From Lycocorax pyrrhopterus obiensis (Eukaryota > Chordata > Aves > Passeriformes > Paradisaeidae): DNA of 64,000 nucleotides. The stretch is from assembly GCA_014706295.1 (NCBI GenBank), contig JACSVZ010000008.1:1550001-1614000 (forward strand), in the 5' to 3' direction. The notes under the pieces are model-generated. The model ran no database searches, was not told the origin of the DNA, and was given only the letters and a program-made list of their open reading frames with translations. This document shows, piece after piece, positions 45,957-56,530 of this stretch (position 1 is its first letter; each line of letters begins with the position of its first letter). Made by a program: the position numbers and the translations under genes.

Positions 45957-48900
45957 TCAGTTTTATCCCATTTTTGTTCCCACTGTGGGCAGCCAGGCAA
46001 AGCCAGCTGGGAATCACTCTGGGAGCACAAATCCAGCCCAGGCTGTTTGGGTGCCCCTGCTCACCTGGAATTCCAGGGGTGTTTTGGAGGCAGAGCTCCC
46101 TTGCATGGGGCTCACCAGTGCTCACAATATCCAATAGCCTAAACGTACCCACTGCAAGGGACTAAAAAACCCCAATAAACAGAGAATTCCTCGAGCTCCA
46201 GCTGGACACCACCTCTGGAAAGGAAGCTCAAGCTGATGTGTGAGGGAGAACTTCCAACTTAAGGGATTGTTCACCTGGACAAAGTGCTCGGCTGCCTCAA
46301 CAATTCCCGTTGCAGTGTGCTTAAAATCAAGGATTTTCATTCTTATAGGGTTTACCAGTTATTTAGAAAGAACTGCAGCTGTTCCAAGCTTTTCCTTGGC
46401 AGCCATGGCTCTGCTTTATCCCCATTGTTCACTCTGGCCTGGCTTTGTTGCTTTTTTGCTTAATATTTCCTGCTTATCCCTGGAATTAGGTAGGAAATCC
46501 TCTGGGAAAGGCAGGGTGAGCAACTTTAGGATGCACCAAGTAATTTGAAAAATTATTTATGTATTTATAGAAAATGTTACTACTTTAAAAATGTAGAAAA
46601 ATTGACTGTGGATTGCTCCAAACCACCAAAGGACAAAATGGTGATTTACCAGATTTCATGAAAACAAAATTTTCAGGCAAAATTTCCCATATTTCAGTGA
46701 CCAGAAGGGTGTTTCAAGTTTATAACACATGCAAAAGTAGCTACTAAAACATAATTTACATTCCCAGTCACTGCAAATAAAAAGAGAATTAAAAGTGGAC
46801 AAGAAAGGAGCAACGGGTAAGAATTTAAAGTGACATTTACTCAAAACAGCCCTGCAAATCTTGCTGTGGCCTTTAGAGAAAAGCCCTGGGTTTTATGTTT
46901 TATGTTTTAATTGACATTTCACCAAGGACCTGAAGAATAACTAGCAGAGGTCTCTGATGCCTTCGGGCCAAGAGGTTTGGACCACTTTGAAATCCACAGG
47001 TCAAAATAAAAACATAACAAATTATCTCCCAGGAAGTGCTTGACTCTGGCACAAATTATTTCTGTTTTCACTGAGCAACTCTTAATAACAATCAGAAATC
47101 CGTGGGGTTTCTGCAGCAAAACCCATCCTCTTATCAACAGTTGCGTTCTAATCATGGCCTGAGGTTTTAGGCGCCAGTTAAATGAAGAAAATCACACATT
47201 TTCACCCTCAGATTTGTTCATATGGGTACACATCCCTACGTGGAAGATGCACTGAGTTGTAAATAACTCAGTGTGTGAAGGTTTGATGGGAGGAACTTGT
47301 GTAAATAAAACCAAGAGGAGCTTTCATCTCCATCTCCAATAAATGAAGTCCTGTTGGATTAATTTAAGAGTAAAAACCTGTTCCTGTCCCTTCTGACTGT
47401 TTCTGAAAGCACATCATGGCACTTCCACACCTCTATGCTATAAATTCCTAAATAATTTAGGAAATCCACACAGAAAACAATGTCCCAGGAGTTTTCACCC
47501 TCTCATGTTTCACCTAAATTAGTATTTGTTTGTTGATACGGGGAGCCCGCCTCCACTGACACCATCCCCACCTCTTCCTTCCCCCAAACCTGCTCTTCTG
47601 CTCCTGGAAAAAATTCAAATTTGCCTTATCTGCAGAGAGATCCCACACAGGTGCTGGGCTTTTCCATCTGGGTCCTCCCAGCATCCATATTCATTTGACA
47701 ACGTTGGGATTTGCTGGAAACAATGGTTGTCTCTGAGGAGCTGATTAGGTCTGAAAAGCTTTTATTGCAGATGATGGAAAAACCTGGCTGGGCTTTTGTT
47801 CTGGAGATGGGAATTACACACATTACTTGCAAAATAACAACAGCAAAAATGAAGCTTGGAGACTTCAAATTAGCTGGGCTCTTAGAAACAGGCATATTTT
47901 AAAGCTACAATCATTTTTTCAATAGATACATATTTCTTTCCCCGACCTGATAAAATAAATGTACTAGTACCCTGCAAATAAGATTCCAACAGGTTAAAAA
48001 CCCCCCAAACCACCCAAGTAAAATATTGATGGTAACTAAGAATGTTCCAGCCCTTAAGGTAAGTTTAGAGCAAGCCCCCTCGCTGAGCAGAGAAAAGGTT
48101 GTGTGCTTTTAAACCCAATTTCCAGTGAATTCATATCAAATACGTTGTGACACCATTTAATGTCAAAGCCAACTTCAAATAAATAGGAATTTTGCAGTAG
48201 CACAGGCTGGCTCAGGCAGGAAAAGAAACAAAGCCATTTATGCCTGCTAGTTTTTAGTTTTAAAATAAAAAAAGATGAGAGGCAAAACTACCAGCCATGA
48301 TTTTAAAATAAAAAACCTCTTTCAAAACCTCCTTTAAAAGCTTTTCTCCATAGCTGGCTGACTTTTATGGCCCTTGCATTTATTAGAGGCTTCAGGGTAA
48401 CTTCATTTTGAAATCTTCATCAAAACCAACAAGTGTCCATGTGATAGTGACAAAAATGTTACAAAATGTTCAGTAGGGTTTGGGGTTGTTGAATGAAAAA
48501 TGAAATAGCTCTGCACTGGAAATGCTGATCGCACAGGACTGAGGATTTGAAAGGTAATTCATCAGAACTATTTTGTTTCCCCTCAGTGATATCTCAGTCT
48601 TCAAAATTTCGACACAGCGATTATAAAATGGAGCTTTTATCAGAACGGGCAGAGAGAGCCCAAAATATCTCATTGCAAGGCAACAACATTTATTTAATGT
48701 TAAATAAACGCTGCCCAAACCCCAATAACACCACATTAACTAAGCTACACCTGATTTGTGTCCAAAGACTTCCAGCAGCTTTTAATGTGCATGGCACATT
48801 CCCCCTGAACTCTCCTCCCCGAGGATGCTTCTCCTTCTTATGCCAAACACTGGCAATTAAAAATTAAACCTGGCTGGCAGAACAGCTCTGGCTTTTCCTG

Positions 48901-49359
48901 TCCTCAGAGGATCATCTGGTCACTGATGTTCATCAAGCTCTGATGACAAAAATTGACATCAAACCTCAGAACAGGGAAGGAGTCAGAGGTGTGTGCCCAG
49001 CTCTGTCACTCGAGGGCTTCACCAGGGAGCAGCAACAAAACACAGGGACAAAAATAAACTTTATCCCCAAACTGAGTGCCCTGGGTTCAAACATTGCCTG
49101 TGGAACGTGCAGCTGGTGAGCTCTGCAGGGCCACAGGAATCTGGGATGGCTCAGCTGGGCAGTGCACGGTGACTGTGACATCAAACAGTGACAACCTCAC
49201 AAAATTCTGGTTTCTTTCCTCTTGAACTGCCCCAAAGACAGGCACGGCTCCCCTTCCTGCCTATTCCTCTCATTCTGTGAAGCTGGATAAAGCCTTTCCT
49301 AAAGCCTCCCTGACAGACAGGAGCTGTATCACTGATTTTCCAGGAGGCAGCCTTGGAAG

Positions 49360-50475
49360 TCTCCCACGGTAAACTCCTGGAAAAGCTGGCAGCCCACGGC
49401 TTGGACAGGAGCACTCTTTGCTGGTTAAGAACTGGCTGCATGGCCGGGCCCAGGGAGTGCTGGTGAACGCTGCTGCATCCAGCTGGGGGCCAGTCACCGG
49501 TGGTGTCCCTCAGGGGTCTGTGCTGGGCCACTTCTGTTCAGTATTTTATTGATGACATGGATGAGGGCATTGAGTCTACCATCAGTAAATTTGCAGATGA
49601 CACCAAGCTGGGAGCGTGTGTGGATCTGCTGGAAGGCAGGAGGGCTCTGCAGAGAGACCTGGAACGGTTGGATGGATGGGCAGAGTCCAATAGGATGAAG
49701 TTTAACAAGTCCGAGTGCCGAGTCCTGCACTTTGGCCACAACAACCCCTGCAGCGCTGCAGGCTGGGCACAGAGCGGCTGGACAGTGGCCAGGCAGAAAG
49801 GGACCTGGGGGTGCTGGTCGACAGCAGCTGGACATGAGCCAGCAGTGTGCCCAGGTGGCCCAGAAGGCCAATGGCACCTGGCCTGGATCAGGAACTGTGT
49901 GGCCAGCAGGAGCAGGGCAGTCACTCTTCCCCTGTACTCGGCACTGGTGAGGCCGCACCTCGAGTGCTGTGTCCAGCTCTGGGCCCCTCAGTTCAGGAAG
50001 GACCTGGAGACGCTTGGACGCGTCCAGAGGAGGAACAGGGCTGGTGAAGGGCCTGGAACACAAACCCTGTGAGGAACGGCTGAGGGAGCTGGGGTTGTTG
50101 AGCCTGGAGGAAAGGAGGCTCAGAGGTGACCTTGTCACTCTCTACAACTCCCTGAAAGGAGGTTGTAGCCAGGTGGGGGTCGGGCTCTTCTCCCAGGCAA
50201 CGACTGACAGAACAAAAGGACACAGCCTTAAGCTGTGCCAGGGGAAATTTAGGTTGGATGTCAGGAAAAGTTTTTTACTGAAAGAGTGATAAAGTTCTGG
50301 AATCATCTGCCTGGGGAGGTGGTGGAGTCACCACCCCTGGATGTGTTTAAAAGAAGATTGGATGTGGCACTCAGTGCCATGGTTTAGTTGAGGTGGTGTT
50401 AGGGCATGGGTTGGACTCGGTGACCTTGAAGGTCTCTTCCAACCTGGTGATTCTGGGATTCTGAGATTCTGTGTG
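49360..50475 (+). mobile_element. CR1 LINE fragment, longest copy, with reverse transcriptase remnant
   Basis: About 1.1 kb from CTCCCACGGTAAACTCCTGG to GATTCTGGGATTCTGAGATTCTG (octamer-like tail). It covers the second half of CR1 ORF2 and the 3' UTR. The frame starting near 49500 contains the reverse transcriptase core SKFADDTKLG, then WAESNRMKFNKSECRVLHFG. Frameshifts then scatter the rest ([33 protein letters not shown]) over other frames. The copy is inactive. Confidence 0.95.
49500..50072 (+). pseudogene. CR1 ORF2 reverse transcriptase fragment, frameshifted
   Basis: The N-terminal part of this 190-codon frame reads as CR1 reverse transcriptase, including the catalytic FADD at about residues 31-34. 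The C-terminal half drifts out of frame after HFGHNNP. The neighbouring frame holds the fragment that should follow (SALVRPHLE). The upstream SVLG-type motif lies in yet another frame. It is truncated at both ends, with no endonuclease domain. Confidence 0.88.
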
Positions 50476-50639
50476 AAGTGCAGCCTCTGCCCTGACAGCA
50501 AAGGCCAGGCTGACACGAAACAAATGTAGGAGTCACTCCTCTGTGAAGCTCCTCAGAGCTTGAGCTGATGAGAGGGCAGGGGAGGGTTCAAGTTTCCTCT
50601 CTCCTGGGTGTGAAGCATGAACAGAAGTTGTTTCCTTAC

Positions 50640-50756
50640 CGGAGGATCCTGATCCTCAGCTGAGACCGTGGTGATAAGGGTGCCCTTGACTGCATTAGGA
50701 GCAACCATTCCCCTGTAGAGCTTCTGGCTGAACACCGGTGAGTAATCATTCATATC
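50640..50756 (-). CDS. PCDH15: PCDH15 exon: EC8-EC9 linker and first strands of EC9
   Basis: 117 nt, 39 codons, phase 0 at both ends. The acceptor is ttttttgcag before GATATGAAT and the donor is CCTCCG followed by gtaagg. It encodes the linker DMNDYSPVF and the A strand (SQKLYRGMV). Next comes APNAVKG, where most cadherin repeats carry an acidic XEX calcium motif, and then AEDQDPP, the EC9 DxD motif. The acidic residue is therefore missing at the EC9 XEX position. This fits the known calcium-free EC9-EC10 joint of this protein. Confidence 0.95.
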
Positions 50757-51427
50757 CTGCAAAAAACAGAATCCAGAGTTTAGTCCTGGACTTCCAACAA
50801 AATTCCAGATGTGTTCACAAGTGTTTTTATTGAGTCTCTCCCTCCTTCCATAGAGATTGCCATTCCCAGGCTCTCCTGATTCCATTCCCCCTGCACAAAA
50901 TGAGGAGGGAAGGTGCCAAAGATTCATAAAAAATAGACGTGGGGACTGCTCAGCTGAAGGGAATTCTGCAGGAAAACACGGCCCCACCAGAGAACAGAGC
51001 AGAGAACTCCACACCACCTGCTCCTGTGGCAGCAGGCTCGGCTCATTTTCCAAAAGGAAGGAGCTCCTCTGGCCCTATGGTGTTTGTCACCTCTAATATC
51101 CAACAAATTAAGGGGAAACAAAATGTCCTTTGTAAGATAAAAGGGCATTTGCAGAAATTCTTGTGCCTGAGGTAGGCAAGGATACATAAATCGATGTATT
51201 TATATGTATATACACCTAAATACATCTCAAATATTTTGCAGGGTCATCCAGAGTTGCTTCTGTTTGTGTGGAGGTTAAAAATAAACTCTGTTTTGTCGCT
51301 TTTTCCAACTCAAGTTTATTCTTCTCTAGAAAGTCTTTAGGTGTGTGGTAACATTCAAATCGGACAAGTCTGTCACTCATTTAATGTTGTGTGTTATTAA
51401 TTGTTAATTAATTCCACTTGGTCCATT

Positions 51428-51500
51428 AGAAGGTGTCCCTGCCCATGGCAGAGGTGGGATGGGCTTTAATGTCCTCTCATCAACAATTCCATGATTCTGC
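51428..51500 (+). mobile_element. CR1 LINE 3' end, short
   Basis: AGAAGGTGTCCCTGCCCATG, GCAGAGGTGGGATGGGC, then CCATGATTCTG. Confidence 0.87.
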
Positions 51501-53039
51501 GGGAATCTGTAGGCAGAGATTCAAATCCCAGGAGTGTTTTTCCCAGAGCAGTGAAGGAGGAGGAAGAGGGGATTTAACACCCCGGTGTTAAATATTTACA
51601 TTCTTAGTGAGGCACAAGCGTGAAAGGTCCCTTGGTGTCCCCACAAACCCAAAAGCCATGAAGGTCCCTGTGTACAGCGACATTCCCAAGGCTGTTTTAT
51701 GCCGGGAATGCTGTACTGCAGGGCTTTTTCTCCTGCTCTAGCTGTGTTTGGCCTGTCCCCACCTGGCTGGGAGCACCTGGGTCAGAATCAGTGCATTTCA
51801 GCGAGTGACTGCCTTAATGAGTTTTAAATTACATATTGATTTCCTCCTTAATGCCTTCCCTCCCCTCCTGCTTTCTTTCTCCTCTTTGGCATTCCCAGGT
51901 GACGGTCTCGCTTCCCAACATTTTTATTCAGCGCTTTCATACTCCTTGCAGACAGGGCAGCGTCTGTTTCCTACCAATCTTCTTCCTGAATAACAACCCT
52001 GTGGAAGTCTTGGGAATGAGCTGTGTCCTGCTCAGAGAACAAGGAATGTGCTGGGGAAGTGGGATCATGCACATGCCGAGGGTGACAGCTGAGTTAATGA
52101 GCTGGCATCACGAAATCTCTTCCTATGTCTTAATTTGCTTTTGAAGGTGCAAACGAGGATTCTCAAGACCACTCAAATGAAACCATCTCTCCCAAACTGG
52201 GCTTTCTCTGTGCTTGATCCTTGATCTTTGCCCAAGGGAGGGATGTCAGGATCCTGTAGTGCTTTTGTGCTGCGCCATGGGGCCAAGGAGGAACAGAACC
52301 AACAAAAAGTGGTAGATAAGGAGTATCTGTAATAGGGAGACAGCTTTGGGGGTGCTACGCTTTGCTTTTTGGTCTCTTTTGCAAATAAGTCTGTATAAAA
52401 ATAGAATAAATCTGCAGCAAGATAAGCAGGGACAAAGGGCTGCTTTGTAGTTATCAATAAATGCGTGGCTGTTATTACCTTACAGTCAACATAGGCAGCC
52501 CAGGTATTTGGAAGGGAGAAATATGGAGAATCCATTACCCAGGTTTCCCATTTCTGTATTTTGGAGCGTGTCTGATCGTTAACAGGAGCCTAGATTTGAG
52601 TTAACAGCAGCCTGGATTTATGTGGCTGGAGCAATGAACTGGGGAAGGTTTTAAGATGCTGCAGTTTGGCCCCACTTGTGGGATTGTGCCTCAGATTTAA
52701 GAGGTGATTTCATGACTTCTTACAGCCACTCTGGGGGAGGTTCACTGCCCCACTCCTGAACCTGTGCTTGGGGATTGCACTCATGTGCTGCATCTGCTTC
52801 TGTGCAAGGGTTAGAGGTGTTTTAAGAAGCCATCAGATGTAATCTTCAATTATTTACAAGCAAAACATGTCTGGGGCTTTGGTCTCTGCTCAGAACAAAG
52901 CCCAGGACTTGCTCCAAATCTTTGTTGTCCAAAGTCTCTCTGTGCTGAAAACCTGAAAACTCCATCTCTGCATCTGTCCAGCATTAAATTCTCTTTGATA
53001 GCAACGACTGGATTGAGGACCTTGGAGAGAGATTATTTG

Positions 53040-53325
53040 CAAGGGCCTGGAGGGCCAGGACAAGCTGAACGGCTTCAAAATGACAGAGGGCAGGGATGGA
53101 TGGGATATTGGGAAGGAATTGCTCCCTGGGAGGGTGGGCAGGCCCTGGCACAGGGTGCCCAGAGAAGCTGGGGCTGCCCCTGGATCCCTGGCAGTGTCCA
53201 AGGCCAGGTTGGACACTGGGGCTTGGAGCAGCCTGGGACAGTGGGAGGTGTCCCTGCCATGGCAGGGGTGGCACTGGATGGGCTTTAGGGTTCCTTCCAA
53301 CCCAAACCATTCCCTGTCTCTGATC
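53040..53325 (+). mobile_element. CR1 LINE fragment, type 1
   Basis: From GCAAGGGCCTGGAGGGCCAG to GGTTCCTTCCAACCCAAACC and a CTCTGATCCTGTG tail. Confidence 0.93.
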
Positions 53326-54481
53326 CTGTGACTGTGGGGGCACAGTTTTTGGGGCTGGAACGGAGCCAGATCACACCTCAGGACCTCTTGAACCATTTCC
53401 AGAATATACAATGGGCTTTCTCTCTCTGCTCTAACAAAACCAGCTCCAGGTTGTATTCCATCCTCCGGGCTGCTGCTTTGTGCCCAAAAATCAGCAGTTT
53501 CTTTTCATGACTGTGCTGGTACCAAGGTTTCTACTCAGCTCTAAGTGGAAATCAATATTCCCTTGCTATGGAACCCATGTCTGAACTATAAATGCATTAT
53601 CAGGCTTTACAGCCCCTTTGCAGGCTGCTGCCTTTTATGACAAGTGCAATAAATAGGAAAAAGAAGTATTTTTAAAGTGATTTCTTCTATCCATCCCACA
53701 AAGGGAGAGAGGGAAGAGGTTTCCTTCAGAGCACAGCATGGAAATTCCCCAAACTTCCCACTCTTCTCCCACAACTCCAGTTCTGGATCTGTAATTTTCT
53801 GCTGTCTTTTTGTTTTGAACATCTGCCACTTCAGTCTGCGTGCACATTCCCAGAGCTGGTGGCTCTGGGAATGCTGCCTCCAAGTGTTTAATAATTCCCT
53901 GCAGCTTGGAGACTTACAGGGGCACATTAAACATTCCTGTAATTGTGAAACTCCTTTCTAGGGAAAGCAAAGGGCTGGTTCGGTACCACTGTGCTTGAAA
54001 ATTTCCATTCCTCTGGTGCATTCTTCAACCACTGAAAGTTCTCACTCAACACCTAATCCCAAAACCAAAAATCCAAGATAGTTTATGACTAAAAACCTGA
54101 ATGGAAACTCCATAAGGCTACAAGATATCACGGCCTTAAGGACATCCATAGCACTTAAAAATCTGGAGCAGCCTCCCCCAGACCCCAACACCTGCTCTGG
54201 GCCCCGGATCCCCTTTTAGTCTTGCCCCAGGGATGCCAAAGGATGCATTTTATAAATGACAGTCTAAAAAAACACATTTTAAAGTTCTTCAGAAACAACG
54301 TCTCTGGATGTGAAGTGACAGCGACAGAGTGGGACCAACTGAAAATTTGGGCTGTGACTTCAGAGAAGATTTCGCTCACAGGTAAGTTTATTTTTCTGCA
54401 TGAAAATCAAAGTGTCATTCAACTCTAATTCCTTTATGGGAAGATTATCTTTGTCCCTTCCCTTAAATGCCTCCCATGCCA

Positions 54482-54658
54482 TGAGGCCCTGGCACAGGCT
54501 GCCCAGAGAGGATGGAGATGTCCCCTCCTGGCAGTGTCCAGGTTGGACATTGGGGCCTGGAGCAGCCTGGGATAGTGGAAAGTGTCCCTGCCCATGGCAG
54601 GGGTGCAACTCGATGAGTTTTTAGGTTTTTTCCAGCCCAAACCAGTCTGGGATTCCAT
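54482..54658 (+). mobile_element. CR1 LINE fragment, type 1, diverged
   Basis: GAGGCCCTGGCACAGGCTGC to TTTTTTCCAGCCCAAACCAG and GGGATTCCATG. Small internal deletions. Confidence 0.9.
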
Positions 54659-55214
54659 GAAATACTTGATTTCACCAGATACTGGAGTATCACGAACTTC
54701 AAGTCCCCTCCCATCCTTACATATTCTCTTGGCCTCTCATAATTAACACACCTTAACAACACCAAGTTCAAACCCCTTGTGATGATTCTGTCGTGATAAT
54801 ATGGCCAAAAGTATGAAGTGGCCCCTTGAATTTTGTCTGAGTGGCTGCAGAGCTGCTTTGTCTGCAGCTGTACAGAGCAGGGCCTTGCTCACACGGCTCA
54901 ACTGCATCTCTTTCCCCTTTAGTGCCCAGAAGTCCCTAAAGTAGCTCATCCCATAAATTAAAGCTTAATATTCATGATGGAATACACGAGGCAATAAATG
55001 ACTGGCAGATGATTGAACTGATCAGCTGAGATGGAAGGAAAGAAATAAATCTGTTTACCAGCACTGTAGCCCATCCCCAGGCCTGTTATTCCATTAATGC
55101 CGCCAGAAATGAGAAATATTTTGGAGGCAATCCAACTGTTTGTTTTTTTTTTCAACCTTCCTGTAAATTTTGTGATGCTGCTCTGCCCTTTAAATGGGAA
55201 AAGATGTTCCTTGT

Positions 55215-55560
55215 GTGGCTCTTCCTGCTGCCCCCAGGATCCCCTTGGCCTCCTTGGCCCCAGGACACTCTGCTGGCTCAGGGACAGCTCGGTGGCCCCC
55301 AGGACCCCCAGGACACTCTGCTGGCTCAGGGACAGCTCGGTGGCCCCCAGGTCCTTCCCCTCAGAGTTGCTCCAGCAGGGACCCCCCAGCCTGTGCTGGT
55401 GCCCAGGGTTGTTCCTCCCCAGTCACTGATGAACCATTTAAACAATGCTGGGCCCAGAACTGAGCCCTGGGGACACTCCCAGCGACAGCCTCCAACCCCA
55501 CCCTGTGCCACTGGTCACGAGCCCTGGGATCAGCCAGTTCTCAGTCACCTCCCTGCCCTC
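55215..55560 (-). mobile_element. CR1 LINE fragment, reverse transcriptase region
   Basis: Reverse sense. TTGTTCCTCCCCAGTCACTG, GGGCCCAGAACTGAGCCCTG and CAGCCAGTTCTCAGTCACCT are parts of CR1 ORF2. The stretch coding for the FADD region is deleted. A 48-bp unit is duplicated at 55261-55356. Confidence 0.83.
55261..55356. repeat. 48-bp tandem duplication inside CR1
   Basis: CAGGACACTCTGCTGGCTCA and the following GGGACAGCTCGGTGGCCCCC occur at 55261 and again at 55309, nearly without change. Confidence 0.9.
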
Positions 55561-56217
55561 TCACCCTCATTTTTTGCCATTGTTAGAACTAAACCCCTTT
55601 GTTTTTATTTACTCTTGTTGCTCTCTCACTTGGAATCCTTCACCTCAGACAATGGCTTTGTTCCGCTACACAATGTCCTTGAAAAACTCCAAAGCAAACC
55701 AATCCCCCGACGCAGAAAGAGGAGAAAAAGCACTTCTACAAACAAGAAAGAGACAAATAATACAAAAATAATGCTGGTAATAAGAAGAGGAGGACACAGC
55801 ATAAAATCTGCAGAGGCCTTAGAGGCCCCATGATATAGAAATTCTCATATTTGTGTTTAGGAACGCATTACTCACTTAAGAGCAACTGTTCCTGTTAACA
55901 AACCCTATTACCACAGCAGTTGCTTCCAAATGCTAAATCCTAATAATTTGAACTGCAAGGATTTTGCTTTTCCCAGTACTGGGAATCATCTGGATTGCAA
56001 GGGGATGTGTGTGGGTACAGCAAAAGAGGCAAAACAAACTCAGCCCTCCTTGACACCCTGTGGCTTCTTGCAGCTTCAGGGGAAAAGTTATGAAAGCCCT
56101 CAGAGGAATCTGAAAACGAGGAAAAGAGAAAAATCTTGGTCTGTTTGAGGTGGTGGGAAGAAATCAGTGCCACTTGGACAACTCCTCACTTGAATGGACG
56201 CAAGGATTATCGTACGA

Positions 56218-56530
56218 TGACTCCCTGAGAGGGGTTGGAGTCAGGTGGGGGTCGGGTTCTTCTCCCAGGGAACAATGACGGGACAGAAGGAAACAACCTC
56301 AAGCTGTGCCAGGGGAGGTTCAGGTCGGATATTAGGAAAGATTTCTTCACCCAAAGACATCGGAAGGGGCTGCCCAGGGCAGAGGTGGGGTCACAGTCCC
56401 TGGAAGTGCTCAGAAGATGTGTGGATGTGGCACTTGGGGGGACATGGTTCAGTGGTGTGGGGTTAATGGTTTCACTCAGTGACCTCAAAGATCATTTCCA
56501 GTGAAATGATTCTATGAATTCATTGATTCA
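56218..56530 (+). mobile_element. CR1 LINE fragment, subfamily with GTGGATGTGGCACTTGG
   Basis: From TGACTCCCTGAGAGGGGTTG through ATATTAGGAAAGATTTCTTC to a tail GATTCTATGAATTCATTGATTC. Confidence 0.92.

Larger units (their letters stand above)
42154..50639 (-). other. PCDH15: PCDH15 intron, 8.5 kb, inside EC9
   Basis: Contains a CR1 plus 24-25-bp minisatellite complex (42873-43841), a CR1 copy with an inverted junction (45538-45945), and a long CR1 with reverse transcriptase remnant (49360-50475). The 3.4 kb from 45950 to 49355 and the stretch 43870-45480 hold no repeat or gene I recognise. Confidence 0.85.

Noticed and set aside
55204..55833. A 209-codon plus frame with repeated peptide blocks
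   Set aside because: Antisense of CR1 containing the 48-bp duplication, followed by unrelated intron sequence.
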